A program made the translations under genes and the position numbers. A stretch of 64,000 nt of DNA from positions 1,550,001-1,614,000 of the forward strand of contig NC_005042.1 in assembly GCF_000007925.1 (NCBI RefSeq), read 5' to 3'. Numbering within the stretch: position 1 is the stretch's first letter; each line of letters begins with the position of its first letter. Under the pieces are notes generated by a model. It saw nothing but the letters and a program-made list of their open reading frames with translations. It had not been told where the DNA came from and made no database searches. Shown one piece after another: positions 1 to 10,463 of this stretch. Source of the stretch: Prochlorococcus marinus subsp. marinus str. CCMP1375. Its GTDB lineage: Bacteria > Cyanobacteriota > Cyanobacteriia > PCC-6307 > Cyanobiaceae.

Positions 1-188
1 AATCCAAGTGTATGCAATGGGGCTTTTACAGCAGAAAGATATGCAGGATTAAAATTCAAATAATGATCTCCTGGTCGTCCGTTAATTGTGATTTTTCCAG
101 TGCCTGGAATTAATCTGACTCGAGCTACAGAAGTTTTTCGTCGGCCAGTGCCCCAATAGACAACAGCATTCTTGGAAGAACTATTCAT
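1..188 (-). CDS. rpsI: 30S ribosomal protein S9, N-terminal part
   Basis: Partial gene whose 3' end lies beyond base 1. The visible 62 residues begin [20 protein letters not shown] and continue with the S9 signature [19 protein letters not shown] and a later RPGDHY segment. S9 is a small-subunit protein whose C-terminal tail reaches the P-site tRNA; that tail is not in the window. Its ATG overlaps the TGA of rplM in an ATGA junction (185-188), so the two are translationally coupled, which is the usual L13-S9 pairing. Confidence 0.95.
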   Translation of the reverse strand, partial: MNSSSKNAVVYWGTGRRKTSVARVRLIPGTGKITINGRPGDHYLNFNPAYLSAVKAPLHTLG

Positions 189-637
189 TTAACTAATTCG
201 TTGGTAGTAATACTAAGAACCTGAGGGTTTTGAGCCGAATGAGGATGCTCAGAGCCCTTATAAACCTTCAACTTTCTAAAAAGTTGTCTGCCAAGAGCAT
301 TGTGTGGAAGCATTCCTTTAATAGCTTTTTCAACAATTCTTTCAGGAATTCTTTCTTGAAGTGAATTAAAAGTTTCTACTTTCATTCCTCCAGGACGTCC
401 TGAATGCCGGCGATAAAGCTTTTGCATTCCCTTTTTACCAGTAACCTTAATTTTTTCAGCATTGACAATGATGACAAAATCCCCTGTATCTAAATGAGGA
501 GTAAAGCTAGGTTTGTTCTTTCCTCGAAGAACAGAAGCCACCTCAGTAGCCAGTCTTCCAAGCGTCTGATTTTCGGCATCTACGAGATACCACTGACGAT
601 TGATTGAGTCGATGGAGGGAGTAATAGTCTTGTTCAT
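185..637 (-). CDS. rplM: 50S ribosomal protein L13
   Basis: 150-residue L13, an early-assembly large-subunit protein. Visible family features are the [18 protein letters not shown] start region, the [23 protein letters not shown] core and the [19 protein letters not shown] segment. The length matches cyanobacterial L13. It is separated from truA upstream by 130-155 nt, the longest gap in this part of the cluster, so it may have its own promoter. Its ribosome-binding site lies at the edge of a perfect 12-bp palindrome (see 642-653). It ends in an ATGA overlap with rpsI. Confidence 0.97.
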   Translation of the reverse strand: MNKTITPSIDSINRQWYLVDAENQTLGRLATEVASVLRGKNKPSFTPHLDTGDFVIIVNAEKIKVTGKKGMQKLYRRHSGRPGGMKVETFNSLQERIPERIVEKAIKGMLPHNALGRQLFRKLKVYKGSEHPHSAQNPQVLSITTNELVK

Positions 638-641
638 CTCT

Positions 642-653
642 CCGGCATGCCGG
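642..653 (-). promoter_or_regulatory. Perfect 12-bp palindrome over the rplM ribosome-binding site
   Basis: CCGGCATGCCGG sits 5-16 nt upstream of the rplM start codon. The only Shine-Dalgarno-like bases (GGAG) overlap its right half. In RNA it could form a short hairpin or a dimerisation site covering the ribosome-binding site. Known background: L13 expression is translationally autoregulated in several bacteria. A role here as a translational operator is inference. Confidence 0.4.
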
Positions 654-792
654 GTTTAATTATGCCACTGTTTTGAACAGGGCCTGGTCTATGAGAGTAA
701 GACCAAACCAATGATCTATAGCTCAAATAAATATTTTACACTTTTAAGGAAGCTTTTAGAAAAAAATTCAGAAAGTCCTTTTAAAGAAGAAT

Positions 793-1662
793 CTAAATAA
801 TTCTTTCTGGAGGATCATTCGTAAGTAATAAAAAACCTGGAAAACTGTCAAAAACAATATTTTCACGAAAAATAGATTCCTTATATCCTGCGCGAATAAA
901 ACAAAGACCACGTGCAGGTGCAGCCTCTTTAACTTCGGATCTCAGTTTTAATTTCCATCTTGTTTCGAAATCATTAATAGAAAGCCTATGTTCTCCTATT
1001 GATACAAGTTGCCCTACGAGTAATCTGACCATCCCATACAAAAAACCACTTGCTTGGATATCAAAAACTAATAAATCTCCATGCCTTACAAGCTTAACCT
1101 CTTGAATTGTTGTAAAAGCATGGGTGCGATTACTTCCACTTCGCTGAAAAGCAGAAAAATCATGCATTCCAATAAGTCCTTTTGCAGCTTCTTCCATTAA
1201 TTCTTCATCAAGTTGATATTGGTATTTATGCCAAGTCCAAGGGTTTAAAAAGAGGTTTGGAGTACATCCGTTATAAATGATATAGCGATATCTTCTATAT
1301 ACAGCTGAATGACAAGCATGCCAATCAAGAGATTGCTCAACAGAATCACGAACTCTAATTGCTTCTGGCAATCTCCCATTTAAAGCAGAAGGCCACCTAT
1401 GAACAGGAATTGGGCCAAAACTATCAAAATGTACTACTTGCCCAGCAGCATGAACCCCAGCATCAGTTCTACCAGCTGCAACAACTTTTGCTGGTTTAGA
1501 AGAATCTAATGAGAAAATGGCGTCTTCAAGAATTGCCTGAATAGTGTGTCCAACTTTCTGACGTTGCCATCCAGAAAAATTTGAACCTTGATATTGAATT
1601 GATAATGCAATTCGTTTGATTTTCGATTCTTTGTTGCAGTCAAAACCTTTTGTAGTTGCCAT
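793..1662 (-). CDS. truA: tRNA pseudouridine(38-40) synthase TruA
   Basis: Isomerises uridines 38-40 in the anticodon stem-loop of many tRNAs. The protein has the TruA N-terminus [18 protein letters not shown], the catalytic loop [11 protein letters not shown] with its nucleophilic Asp (about residue 67), and the YRYIIYNG and [20 protein letters not shown] segments of the core. I take ATG at 1662, giving [10 protein letters not shown] and 289 aa; an upstream TTG at 1674 would add four residues but has a poorer position. It follows rplQ by about 24 nt in the ribosomal operon, a common position for truA. Confidence 0.95.
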
Positions 1663-1686
1663 TTCATTAAGCAACTTTCCAATTAT

Positions 1687-2037
1687 TCAAACAAGTTCAA
1701 TAATTGCCATTTCAGCATTATCCCCTCGTCTAGGAACAGTTCTAACTATGCGAGTATATCCACCTTGTCTGTCACCATAACGTTCTTGAGCTTTTTCAAA
1801 AAGAGAATGAACCAGTTTTTTATCATAGATATATCCAATCGCCCTTCTTCTTGCAGCAAGACTTCCATCCTTTGCAAGACCAATCATTCTTTCAACTTCA
1901 TCTCTTAGGGCTTTAGCCCTTGTTTTCGTTGTTGTAACCCTGCCTTCACGTATCAACTGTGTAGTTAAACCGCGTAATAAAGCTTTTCTCTGATCTGCTG
2001 GGCGCCCAAGTTGTGGGACTCGAAGTTGATGTCGCAT
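1687..2037 (-). CDS. rplQ: 50S ribosomal protein L17
   Basis: 116-residue L17, a large-subunit protein near the exit tunnel. The family pattern [20 protein letters not shown], followed by the [21 protein letters not shown] block and a C-terminal [11 protein letters not shown], is intact. It lacks the long C-terminal extension seen in some bacteria. It lies 36 nt downstream of rpoA, the conserved end of the alpha operon. Confidence 0.97.
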   Translation of the reverse strand: MRHQLRVPQLGRPADQRKALLRGLTTQLIREGRVTTTKTRAKALRDEVERMIGLAKDGSLAARRRAIGYIYDKKLVHSLFEKAQERYGDRQGGYTRIVRTVPRRGDNAEMAIIELV

Positions 2038-2073
2038 GTTATGAAAGCTCCTGAAACTAATAAAAATTTAAAT

Positions 2074-3012
2074 TTATGCAGAAGTTCTGCTCTGAGGAAT
2101 AGAAATACCTATTCTCTCAAGAGCTTCTATAACTTCATCTGCGGATTTAGAGCCAAAGTTTTTAATCTCTAATAGATCTTCATAACTAAAGCCCATCAAA
2201 TCTGAAACAGAATTGACTTGAGCTCTCTTAAGACAGTTGTAAGCTCTAACTGAAAGATTCAATTCCTCTAAAGGAATCTGGGCTTCTGCAGTCGGTTCAG
2301 GTTCTTGAGGGACCTCCTCAACCATTGTGACAGTTGCTAACGGCTGGAATAGCTCTATCAACTGATTAGCTGCCTCGGCCACAGCATCGTCAGGAGTTAT
2401 TGAACCATCAGTAACAATTTCCATTCGTAATCTTTCACGCGTTGAACCACCTTCAGATACTGCGGTTTCATCGATAGTGAAATTGACTTTTTTAACCGGC
2501 ATAAACACAGCATCAATCTGAAGCAGGTCGATAGCAGTAGTAGCTTCATTGCGCCTATCTACAGGGCGATATCCAACCCCTCTTTCAACATGAAGTTCTA
2601 ACTCCAAGCTATGCCCGGAATGTACAGTTGCGATTGGACGATCAACATCAACAATTTGAACTTGAGAAGAAAATTGAAGATCACGAGCTTTGACTTCTGC
2701 TGGTCCAGTTACAACAAGGCGGCCAATTTCTAACTCTTGACTTCTACTGTTGACGGTGAGCTCTTTACAATTCAGAAGAATATCGAGAACATCCTCGCGA
2801 ACTCCAGGGACAGTTGCATATTCATGATTTACTCCTGAAATACGCACCGCTGTTACTGCACTGCCTTCTAGGCCACCCATAAGTACTCTTCTAAGAGAGT
2901 TACCCAAGGTTGTTGCCTGCCCTCTTTCAAGAGGGCCTATTAGGAATATTCCTGTTTGGGAGCGATCATCAGAAACTTGATGTTCGATCCGATCAATCTG
3001 GTATTGCAACAC
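2074..3012 (-). CDS. rpoA: DNA-directed RNA polymerase subunit alpha
   Basis: 312-residue alpha subunit that nucleates RNA polymerase assembly. The N-terminal dimerisation domain (about 1-230) shows [20 protein letters not shown]. An acidic, proline-rich linker (about 230-245, [12 protein letters not shown]) leads to the C-terminal promoter-contact domain with [20 protein letters not shown] and [17 protein letters not shown]. Length is normal for cyanobacteria. It sits between rpsK and rplQ. Confidence 0.98.
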   Translation of the reverse strand: MLQYQIDRIEHQVSDDRSQTGIFLIGPLERGQATTLGNSLRRVLMGGLEGSAVTAVRISGVNHEYATVPGVREDVLDILLNCKELTVNSRSQELEIGRLVVTGPAEVKARDLQFSSQVQIVDVDRPIATVHSGHSLELELHVERGVGYRPVDRRNEATTAIDLLQIDAVFMPVKKVNFTIDETAVSEGGSTRERLRMEIVTDGSITPDDAVAEAANQLIELFQPLATVTMVEEVPQEPEPTAEAQIPLEELNLSVRAYNCLKRAQVNSVSDLMGFSYEDLLEIKNFGSKSADEVIEALERIGISIPQSRTSA

Positions 3013-3075
3013 GGGCTAAATCAAATAAGAAAGAGTTTAAAGAAATTCACATTAAGTGAAGTGAAGCGAAGAAGG

Positions 3076-3468
3076 TTAAACGCGCCTGCGTTTTGCCCTT
3101 CTACAACCATTGTGAGGGAGAGGTGTCACATCTCTAATCAATGTGATCTCAAGACCAGCCACTTGTAGTGCACGAATAGCTGTTTCACGACCAGAACCGG
3201 GTCCTCTTACGAGAACCTCGATCTGACGCATGCCTTGATCAAGTGCTCGCCTAGCTGCAGCTTCAGCTGCAGTTTGCGCCGCAAATGGTGTACCTTTTCT
3301 AGCTCCTTTAAAGCCACTTGCACCTGCTGATGACCAAGAGATAACTTCTCCATTTGTATCAGTTATAGAAACAATTGTGTTATTGAAGGTGCTTTGAATG
3401 TGCACAACACCGTTTGGGACGTTGCGCTTAGACTTCTTTGAACCTGTTTTCTTTGCTGGTGTGGCCAT
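3076..3468 (-). CDS. rpsK: 30S ribosomal protein S11
   Basis: 130-residue S11 of the small-subunit platform, which contacts the 16S rRNA near the E site. Diagnostic segments are [38 protein letters not shown] and the C-terminal [20 protein letters not shown] lysine-rich N-terminal tail precedes the domain, as usual in cyanobacteria. It is 69 nt downstream of rpsM. Confidence 0.98.
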
Positions 3469-3537
3469 TAGATGGGGCCTGCTTGGTAGTAAATGGGGAG
3501 GGGAACCTTCTTTATTAAAAGGTAGAAAATTTAGATC

Positions 3538-3903
3538 TTATTTTTTCCTTCCTGCAACAGTTTTACGAGAACCTCTACGAGTACGCGCATTTGTTCTAGT
3601 ACGTTGTCCTCTAACGGGAAGACTCATTCGGTGACGACGGCCACGGAGACATCCTATGTCCTGCAGTCGTTTAAGAGCCATGCCCTCTTGACGACGCAAA
3701 TCTCCTTCAATAGTGAAGGATTCAGTCGCAGCTCTTAGTTTTTGAACATCACCATCTTCTAAATCCTTTACACGTATATCAGGGTTGACCCCTGTTTTTG
3801 CAAGGATATTTTGGGCTCGGGTTAAACCAATCCCATATATATAGGTGAGGGCAATTTCAACCCGTTTGTCACGGGGTAAGTCAATGCCGGCGATTCTTGC
3901 CAC
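3538..3903 (-). CDS. rpsM: 30S ribosomal protein S13
   Basis: 121-residue S13 of the small-subunit head, contacting the P-site tRNA and bridging to the large subunit. It starts [20 protein letters not shown], has the helix-two-turn-helix segment [12 protein letters not shown], and ends in a basic tail with [13 protein letters not shown]. It follows rpmJ by 116 nt, a gap in which I see no further gene. Confidence 0.98.
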   Translation of the reverse strand: MARIAGIDLPRDKRVEIALTYIYGIGLTRAQNILAKTGVNPDIRVKDLEDGDVQKLRAATESFTIEGDLRRQEGMALKRLQDIGCLRGRRHRMSLPVRGQRTRTNARTRRGSRKTVAGRKK

Positions 3904-4019
3904 TTAAACTTTGAATCAAAGGAGAAGAAAATCCACTCTGTGAGTAGAAAGAAGATTGCTAGAAAAAGTACTTGATGAAAAAACACCTTAAACTTTTAAT
4001 CTAGTAATTTGCCAAAGAA

Positions 4020-4136
4020 TTACCCCTGACGTTGTTTGTGTTTTTGAGTAGCAGTACAAATGACCATTACCCTGCCATGGCGACGAATCACCCGGCACTT
4101 TTCACACATTTTTTTGACTGAGGCTCGCACCTTCAT
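4020..4136 (-). CDS. rpmJ: 50S ribosomal protein L36 (38 aa)
   Basis: A 38-residue gene, short enough to be missed by length cut-offs. It starts [20 protein letters not shown] and ends KHKQRQG. The zinc site C11, C14, C27, H33 matches the Cys-bearing form of L36, so this is the zinc-binding version. It lies 46 nt downstream of adk and upstream of rpsM. infA, which often separates adk and rpmJ in other bacteria, is absent here. Confidence 0.96.
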
Positions 4137-4182
4137 TGGGTGAGGCTCCCCATATTTGCAAAGGTCTATTTTACTACACCAT

Positions 4183-4740
4183 TCAGCTTAATGCTTCCTT
4201 GATCCGACTATTAACATCTTCGACACTCCCGCAACCATTAATAGACTTAAGAATTCCTTGTTTTTTGTAGTGATCTACTAATGGAGAAGTTTGGTCTTTA
4301 TATATCTTGAGTCTATTCTTTATAACTGCTTTATTGTCATCTTTTCTACCTCGTCCAAGCATTCTCTCAGTCAAAATTTCATCGTCTATTTCTATTAAGA
4401 GAACAATTTCAATAGGCTGTGAAATTCTTCCAAGCAAATTTTGTAACAAACTAGCTTGTGCAAGATTCCTTGGGAATCCATCCAAAAGCCACCCTTCTGA
4501 ATATTTGATAAGTCTTTTTTCAACAATAGATATAACAATTTCATCACTTACAAGCTCACCTTTATTCATTATCAATTCAGCTTTTTTCCCTAAATCGGTT
4601 CCCCCAGAAACTTCTTCGCGTAATAAATCTCCTGTAGACAAATGCAAAAAACCTTGATCTTTACAAATAAGGCTTGCCTGTGTACCTTTCCCTGCACCAG
4701 GGGGACCTAAAAATAGCAATCGATTCTTCATTGAATTCAT
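4183..4740 (-). CDS. adk: Adenylate kinase
   Basis: Interconverts ATP + AMP and 2 ADP. The P-loop is [11 protein letters not shown] near residues 11-21, followed by [11 protein letters not shown] (AMP site) and LLDGFPRN. At 185 aa it is the short-lid type: between LGRGRKDD and the end there is no Cys-bearing zinc lid, as is usual in cyanobacteria. ATG at 4740 is taken; a second in-frame ATG at 4731 (MKNRLLF) is equally plausible. It is 22 nt downstream of secY, in the classical secY-adk order. Confidence 0.97.
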
Positions 4741-4762
4741 CTAGAAAAGTTTTTGTAGGAAA

Positions 4763-6082
4763 TCATTGCCGAACAAGACCTTCATACCTTTGTGAAATCA
4801 CATAAGTCTGAACTTGTTTAGCAGTATCAATTGCAACCCCAACGAGAATCAATAAAGAGGTTGCACCTAAACCTTGAAATGTTTGAACATTGGTAGCTCT
4901 CTCGACTGCAGCAGGAACAATTGCAACAGAACCTAAAAAAAGTCCTCCTAGCAAAGTCAGCCTATTTTGAACACCTGAAAGATACTTTGATGTTGCACTA
5001 CCAGGCCTCACCCCTGGAATTGCTACACCCCCCCTCTTTAAATTTGCTGCAATGTCAATGGGATTAATTGTCAAAGAAGCATAAAAATATGCAAATCCAA
5101 GAATTAAAGCAAAAAAAGTAATTGCATAAGGCCAAGGATTTGCAGAACTTGGATTCAAAGCACTAGCAGCTTGTATTAAAAGTGGGTTTTTAGTGAAATT
5201 GGCAATTGTAATTGGAAGAAAAATCAACGCAGAGGCAAATATGATCGGCATCACTCCCCCAGCATTTAATTTTAAAGGCAAATAACTTTGTCTGGTTGGT
5301 AATAAAGCAGTACCGCCTATTTGTCTTTTGGCACTCACAATTGGCAATCTTCTCGCACCTTCTTGGACGAAAATAATTCCTACAATAGTTATCAAGAAAA
5401 CTATTAAAAGAACAATTATTCCAAATACATCATTTCTGTCCCCAGTTTGGGCCTTCTCAATCGTAGAACTAAGTGCCTTAGGAAGAGTTGCCACGATATT
5501 CAAGAAAATAACTAATGAAGCGCCCTGACCAATACCCTTTTCGGTAATAATTTCACTCAGCCACATAACAATCATTGATCCAGTAACTAATGCAATTGCT
5601 GTTTGAAAAACAAATGCAGTTTCACTCAAACTCTCAATTGCATATTGTCTAAGAATTAATGCAAAAACTAAGCTCTGCATAAGCCCCCAACCAAGAGCGA
5701 CATAACGAGTTATCTGAGAAATCTTTCGACGCCCTGCTTCACCTTCATTTTTCTGCAAATCTTCCAACTGAGGCAAAGCCGCAGTTAATAATTGAATAAT
5801 GATTGATGCATTAATGAAAGGCAAAATACCTAAGGCGAAAATGCCAAGAGTTGAAATACCTCCCCCAGTAAATATGTCTAGGAAACCAATAAGCTGTCCT
5901 CCTTGCTGAATAAATTCCTTAAAAGCTTCTCTGTCTATTCCAGGTACAGGAATATATATACCAAGTCTTACAAACAACAACATGCCTAAAGTTATTAGAA
6001 CCCTTCCCCTAAGTTCCTTATTTAGAACTAGTTGGGTAATAACTTCTGATGCACTCGGATTGCGACCTCTAGTAACAAGCAT
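4763..6082 (-). CDS. secY: Preprotein translocase subunit SecY
   Basis: 439-residue channel subunit of the Sec translocon. Ten hydrophobic segments can be followed. Family signatures include VPGIDREAF in the first periplasmic loop, the pair of segments around FLDIFTGGGISTLGIFALGI, and the cytosolic loop QEGARRLPIVSAKRQIGG that contacts the ribosome or SecA. In cyanobacteria one SecY serves both plasma and thylakoid membranes. It follows rplO by 66 nt. Confidence 0.97.
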   Translation of the reverse strand: MLVTRGRNPSASEVITQLVLNKELRGRVLITLGMLLFVRLGIYIPVPGIDREAFKEFIQQGGQLIGFLDIFTGGGISTLGIFALGILPFINASIIIQLLTAALPQLEDLQKNEGEAGRRKISQITRYVALGWGLMQSLVFALILRQYAIESLSETAFVFQTAIALVTGSMIVMWLSEIITEKGIGQGASLVIFLNIVATLPKALSSTIEKAQTGDRNDVFGIIVLLIVFLITIVGIIFVQEGARRLPIVSAKRQIGGTALLPTRQSYLPLKLNAGGVMPIIFASALIFLPITIANFTKNPLLIQAASALNPSSANPWPYAITFFALILGFAYFYASLTINPIDIAANLKRGGVAIPGVRPGSATSKYLSGVQNRLTLLGGLFLGSVAIVPAAVERATNVQTFQGLGATSLLILVGVAIDTAKQVQTYVISQRYEGLVRQ

Positions 6083-6148
6083 GTACTGAAATAATGAATT
6101 TCAATCTAATAAGTAAAATGTAGTAAAGAAAACTTTGCCTTGCCCGGT

Positions 6149-6604
6149 TTACTCAAAAACCTCACAGCTGCCTCCAGCTCCTTCGATCTTAGTTTTAGCA
6201 GAAGCAGTAAATGCAGCAGCTTGAACTACAAGCTTAACTTTTAAATTACCATTACCTAAAACTTTTAAAGGGTACTTAGGGCTAGTAACTATACCGGTTT
6301 TCACTAACGAATCTAGATTTACTGTGCTGCCTTCTTTCAGTGAATTTAAAGATGCAACATTTATTAGGGTAAAAGATTTGGAATTAACTAAAGGAAAATG
6401 TTTTAACTTGGGAACTCTCCTATATAAAGGCATCTGACCACCTTCAAATCCAGGACGCGTTGGCCTACCTGATCTGGATTTTTGGCCTCTCATTCCAAAA
6501 CCACAACTTGCTCCTTGACCAGCAGCAATCCCACGGCCTTTTCGCGTTTTTCTCTTACGAGCTCCTTTATTTGGTTTTAAAGAATCGAGGCTAATAGAAG
6601 TCAT
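6149..6604 (-). CDS. rplO: 50S ribosomal protein L15
   Basis: 151-residue L15. The glycine- and arginine-rich N-terminal tail ([20 protein letters not shown], then [20 protein letters not shown]) threads into 23S rRNA; a globular domain follows. It starts 6 nt after rpsE. rpmD (L30), which sits between rpsE and rplO in many bacteria, is missing here, as I recall it is across cyanobacteria. Confidence 0.97.
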   Translation of the reverse strand: MTSISLDSLKPNKGARKRKTRKGRGIAAGQGASCGFGMRGQKSRSGRPTRPGFEGGQMPLYRRVPKLKHFPLVNSKSFTLINVASLNSLKEGSTVNLDSLVKTGIVTSPKYPLKVLGNGNLKVKLVVQAAAFTASAKTKIEGAGGSCEVFE

Positions 6605-6610
6605 TTGAAA

Positions 6611-7246
6611 TCAAGAGTAAATCTGTTCGAGGGATATGCCTCGTTCTTTTGCAGTAGCTTTATGAGTGCGTAATAACGATAAAGCTACCATTGCAGCTCG
6701 CGCATTATTTAGTGGTGTTTTACTACCCAATCGTTTAGCTAAAACATTTTTAATACCTGCAAGTTCTAAGACAGTACGAATAGAACCACCAGCAATTACA
6801 CCAGTACCAGGAGCAGCAGGGCGTATTAAAACACTTGCGGCGCCATCCCTCCCGTTAGAAAGAGTTGGGATTGAACTATTTGGAGTCAAAGGAACTCTTA
6901 CAAGATTCTTTTTACCATCAGCTACACCCTTTCTTACTGCTCCAATGACATCTCCTGCCTTGCCTACACCTACACCTACCTGACCTTTTTCATTACCAAC
7001 TACAACTATTGCCCTAAAACTCATTTTCTTACCACCTTTAACAGTCTTTGAGACTCTTCGGATCTGAATAACTCTCTCTTGCCATTCTGAATCTCTATCC
7101 TGATTCCTTCTATCAGAACGACGCCCTCGTCGCTCTCCTCCGCGGCTATTGCCTCTTTTTTGCTCCTGTTGTTGGCCTTCAGCAGCAGCGGGCACAGGAG
7201 ACGAGGAATTCTCTTTTGATTTGCTCTTTGCTTTAGTTTCAGTCAT
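6611..7246 (-). CDS. rpsE: 30S ribosomal protein S5
   Basis: 211-residue S5, longer than the roughly 166 residues of E. coli because of a charged, low-complexity N-terminal extension (about residues 1-55, rich in Lys, Glu, Gln, Arg and Gly). The conserved domain begins at [20 protein letters not shown] and includes [18 protein letters not shown] and [21 protein letters not shown]5 works in decoding accuracy and the mRNA entry helicase. It is 16 nt downstream of rplR. Confidence 0.97.
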
Positions 7247-7262
7247 TTTAAAAAGGAGGAAT

Positions 7263-7631
7263 TCAGAATGTAAGGCCAGCTTGACGAGCAGCTTCAGCTA
7301 GAGCTTTAACCCTGCCATGATAAAGACTGCCACCACGATCAAAAACAACTTGCTTAATACCTTTACCAAGAGCTCGTTTTGCAAGCATTTCACCTACAGC
7401 CGTAGAAGCAGCACAAGTACTTGCATTAACTTTACTATTTGAGAGAAACTCCTTTTCAAGAGTTGAAGCTGCGCAAAGAGTATTTTGAGCTACATCATCA
7501 ATAACTTGAGCATAAATATGATTATTTGATCTGAAAACAGCAAGACGAGGCCTCTGATCTGTTCCACTTAAGTTACGACGAAGTCGTTTGTGCCGTTTTT
7601 GAGTTTTTTGTTTTCTAGAGAGAGTTGACAT
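7263..7631 (-). CDS. rplR: 50S ribosomal protein L18
   Basis: 122-residue L18, which binds 5S rRNA at the central protuberance. A basic N-terminal tail precedes [19 protein letters not shown]. The C-terminus has the conserved [20 protein letters not shown]. Spacing is 34 nt after rplF and 16 nt before rpsE. Confidence 0.97.
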
Positions 7632-7665
7632 AATTAAAAAAGAGTATTTTTAGTTGAAGAAAATT

Positions 7666-8205
7666 TTATTTCTTCCCAGACTTGCCAGCCTTTCTGAGGA
7701 TACGTTCGCCCAAGTACTTGATTCCTTTACCTTTGTAAGGCTCAGGTGGGCGAATAGCTCGGATTTTTGCAGCCTCATTTCCCACAAGCTCTTTATCAAT
7801 ACCGCTTACCAATACATTCGTATTATTTTCCACCTTAAAAGTAATCCCTTCAGGAGGTATTACCTCAACTGGATGGCTGTATCCAGCACTCACGACAAGT
7901 GTCTTACCCTTCACTTGTGCTCTAGAACCTACTCCAACAATCTCCAATTGCTTTGAATAACCATTGTTCACACCTTCAATCATATTGGCAACCAACGTCC
8001 TAGAAAGGCCATGCCGTTCTCTAGACTTTCTTTTCTCACTATCTGCAGAAACTATTATTAATCCATCTGTTTGATCAATAGTTACTCCTTCAGGGAGAGT
8101 TCTAGTTAATTCACCTTTAGGTCCTTTTACAGTTACCAAAAGTCCATCTAAAGTCACAGCGACCTTTTCAGGAACTGGTATAGGTTTTTTGCCAATCCGA
8201 GACAT
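7666..8205 (-). CDS. rplF: 50S ribosomal protein L6
   Basis: 179-residue L6 with the two internally repeated domains of the family. It starts [20 protein letters not shown] and has the C-terminal rRNA-binding motif [17 protein letters not shown]6 sits at the base of the L7/L12 stalk near the factor-binding site. It is 12 nt downstream of rpsH. Confidence 0.98.
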   Translation of the reverse strand: MSRIGKKPIPVPEKVAVTLDGLLVTVKGPKGELTRTLPEGVTIDQTDGLIIVSADSEKRKSRERHGLSRTLVANMIEGVNNGYSKQLEIVGVGSRAQVKGKTLVVSAGYSHPVEVIPPEGITFKVENNTNVLVSGIDKELVGNEAAKIRAIRPPEPYKGKGIKYLGERILRKAGKSGKK

Positions 8206-8217
8206 AATAAAAGCTCC

Positions 8218-8619
8218 TTAATAGACGTAGCAGAGAACTTCTCCGCCAACCCCTTGTTTTCGGGCATCCCTGTCACTCATAACTCCCTTAGAAGTAGAAA
8301 TAATTGCGACCCCTAGCCCACCAAGAACCTTTGGCAGGCCTCGATTATTTTTATAAATACGCAATCCAGGTTTACTAACTCTCTTCATAGAGCGAATTGT
8401 TGGATGACGATGCTTACCGCTGTATTTCAATTCAAGTACAAGCTGAGTTTTAACTCCTTCTCCCTCCTCACTGACTTGAGAAATAAATCCCTCATTTTGA
8501 AGAACTTTAGCAATGCTTCTAGACATGCGAGAGGCAGGGATTCGAGTATTCTCATGACGCTTTTGACTCGCATTCCTAATACGAGTAAGCATGTCTGAAA
8601 TTGGATCGTGATTAGCCAT
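8218..8619 (-). CDS. rpsH: 30S ribosomal protein S8
   Basis: 133-residue S8, a primary 16S rRNA binder of the small-subunit body. The start is chosen at ATG 8619 because it gives the conserved N-terminus [20 protein letters not shown]; a longer open frame up to 8700 runs over the end of rplE and adds sequence foreign to the family. A GGAG-type site lies about 10 nt upstream, inside the rplE terminus. The C-terminal [20 protein letters not shown] signature is intact. Confidence 0.97.
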   Translation of the reverse strand: MANHDPISDMLTRIRNASQKRHENTRIPASRMSRSIAKVLQNEGFISQVSEEGEGVKTQLVLELKYSGKHRHPTIRSMKRVSKPGLRIYKNNRGLPKVLGGLGVAIISTSKGVMSDRDARKQGVGGEVLCYVY

Positions 8620-8623
8620 AGTT

Positions 8624-9163
8624 TCAGTTACTCCGGAAAGGCATTCCCATCTCCTTAAGAAGAGCTCGGCCCTCCTCATCGGTTCTGGCACTGGTAACAA
8701 TCGTTATATCCATACCTCTAATAGCATCAATTTTATCAAAAGATATTTCAGGGAAAATAAGTTGTTCTTTTACTCCAAGAGTAAAGTTCCCTCGACCATC
8801 AAAACTTTTCGGGCTAACCCCTCTAAAATCCCGAATCCTAGGCAGGGCAAGATTGATTAATCGCTCTAAAAATGCATACATTCTTTCTCCACGAAGAGTA
8901 ACCGCACAACCAATTGGCATACCCTGACGAATCTTGAAACCTGCAATTGCCTTTTTGGCTCGTGTTACAAGAGCTTTCTGACCAGTAATTGTTGAGACTT
9001 CAGAAAGAGAAGCTTCTAGCGCTTTAGAATTCTGTGCTGCTTCTCCTAAGCCCCTATTAACATTGATTTTGACAACTTTAGGGACTTGATGCAGATTTGA
9101 GAAACCTAAATCCTTCAATAATTTAGGTCTAATGGTCTCTCGATAACGATTTTTGAGTGACAT
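8624..9163 (-). CDS. rplE: 50S ribosomal protein L5
   Basis: 179-residue L5, which binds 5S rRNA and the P-site tRNA elbow. It shows [34 protein letters not shown] and the C-terminal [20 protein letters not shown]. Downstream, rpsH begins 4 nt after its stop. Upstream, an 84-nt gap separates it from rplX. rpsN (S14), which follows rplE in many bacteria, is absent. Confidence 0.98.
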   Translation of the reverse strand: MSLKNRYRETIRPKLLKDLGFSNLHQVPKVVKINVNRGLGEAAQNSKALEASLSEVSTITGQKALVTRAKKAIAGFKIRQGMPIGCAVTLRGERMYAFLERLINLALPRIRDFRGVSPKSFDGRGNFTLGVKEQLIFPEISFDKIDAIRGMDITIVTSARTDEEGRALLKEMGMPFRSN

Positions 9164-9247
9164 GGTTGTTTGAGAAAGGATTCTGGTCTTAGTTAGAATT
9201 AATAGAAGAAAATTTCTTAAAGAGAAGGGGGAAAGAAATACTGCAAA

Positions 9248-9604
9248 TTAATCAATCAATTCGCCAGTTTTCTTAAGCCGTCGTTTTTTAGAGCCATCCT
9301 TATCGATAAAAACTTCAACTCGACTTGCAGTTTTTTGCTTTGTGGAATAAACCATCACATTGGAAGCATGAAGTGAAGCTTCTTCAGTCACAATCCTTCC
9401 TGATTCACCTTCTTGTGTTGGTTTCACATGACGTGTACGAAGATTAATACCTTGAACTATTACACGATTTTCAATTGGCAAAGTTTTTAGCACTTCTCCG
9501 GTTTTACCTTTTTCCTTACCATTAATAACTTGGACCGTATCCCCTTTTCGAATACGCATCTTGATAGGTAAAGAAGCTTTTTTAGTTTGATTAAGATTGA
9601 ACAT
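9248..9604 (-). CDS. rplX: 50S ribosomal protein L24
   Basis: 118-residue L24, an assembly initiator at the tunnel exit. The KOW motif is visible in [20 protein letters not shown], followed by [19 protein letters not shown] full Shine-Dalgarno GGAGGTGA lies a few nucleotides before the ATG, encoded within the last codons of rplN; rplN and rplX abut with no spacer. ATG at 9604 adds about 15 residues before the KOW domain; an internal ATG gives [10 protein letters not shown] and is an alternative start. Confidence 0.95.
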   Translation of the reverse strand: MFNLNQTKKASLPIKMRIRKGDTVQVINGKEKGKTGEVLKTLPIENRVIVQGINLRTRHVKPTQEGESGRIVTEEASLHASNVMVYSTKQKTASRVEVFIDKDGSKKRRLKKTGELID

Positions 9605-9970
9605 TTAAATCACCTCCGGAGCTAAAGAAACTATTTTCGTATAATTGCGTTCTCGCAATTCACGAGCAACAGGACCGAAAACCCTTGTGCCACGAGGGTT
9701 TTTATCTTCATTTATAAGTACTGCCGCATTGTCATCAAACCTAATTGAGTTACCTGTCTCTCTTCTCAAGGTTGCTTTTGTACGAACCACAACAGCTTTA
9801 ACAACATCTGATTTTTTAACACCCATATTAGGTACAGCATCTTTCACCGCTGCAACTATCACATCACCGACATGTGCATATCTGCGATTAGAACCAAGAA
9901 CACGTATGCACTGCAAGCGCTTTGCTCCACTATTATCTGCGACAGTAAGATATGTCTCTTGTTGAATCAT
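9605..9970 (-). CDS. rplN: 50S ribosomal protein L14
   Basis: 121-residue L14 at the subunit interface. It starts [20 protein letters not shown] and has [20 protein letters not shown] near the end, both diagnostic. Its ATG overlaps the end of rpsQ by 4 nt. Confidence 0.98.
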   Translation of the reverse strand: MIQQETYLTVADNSGAKRLQCIRVLGSNRRYAHVGDVIVAAVKDAVPNMGVKKSDVVKAVVVRTKATLRRETGNSIRFDDNAAVLINEDKNPRGTRVFGPVARELRERNYTKIVSLAPEVI

Positions 9971-10233
9971 TTGACAGCCTCCTTTTCTTGCTTAGTGGTT
10001 CTCAATACTTCAGCAACAGACCATCGTTTAGTAGCACTTAATGGGCGAGTTTCAGTAATACGAACTCTGTCACCCACCTTGCAATTATTCTCTTCATCGT
10101 GAGCTTTGTATCGAGTGGTTCTACTAACCGTCTTTTGATAGATGGAGTGTGGAAAACGGTTTACAACCGCAACAACAACTGTTTTATCCATCTTGTCACT
10201 AACAACGGTTCCTAATCTTTCCTTGAGTGCCAT
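9967..10233 (-). CDS. rpsQ: 30S ribosomal protein S17
   Basis: 88-residue S17, a primary 16S rRNA-binding protein with an OB fold. Visible signatures are [18 protein letters not shown] and the conserved [18 protein letters not shown]. It overlaps rplN by 4 nt and follows rpmC by 20 nt. Confidence 0.98.
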   Translation of the reverse strand: MALKERLGTVVSDKMDKTVVVAVVNRFPHSIYQKTVSRTTRYKAHDEENNCKVGDRVRITETRPLSATKRWSVAEVLRTTKQEKEAVK

Positions 10234-10253
10234 GATTTTAAAAAGATTTTGTT

Positions 10254-10460
10254 TTAGGTATTGGAGCGACTACGCTCGCCCTGAGCAGTTAGAAGCTGTG
10301 CCAATTGAACACGCGCTTTCTTAAATCGATGCGTTTCATTTAGCTGCCTAGTTGCACGCTGGAAACGTAGATCAAACAGTTCGCGACGAGTGACATCGAT
10401 TTTTTCTTTGATCTCAATGTCAGTCAATTTGCTGACATCTAATTTTTCTGATTCAGCCAT
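10254..10460 (-). CDS. rpmC: 50S ribosomal protein L29
   Basis: 68-residue L29, a helical protein at the tunnel exit where SRP and trigger factor dock. The pattern [20 protein letters not shown] followed by [20 protein letters not shown] is intact. It starts 3 nt after rplP. Confidence 0.96.
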   Translation of the reverse strand: MAESEKLDVSKLTDIEIKEKIDVTRRELFDLRFQRATRQLNETHRFKKARVQLAQLLTAQGERSRSNT

Positions 10461-10463
10461 GAT

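Noticed and set aside
8620-8700. Longer rpsH frame starting at 8700
   Set aside because: It overlaps the conserved end of rplE and adds residues foreign to S8. ATG 8619 gives the standard N-terminus.
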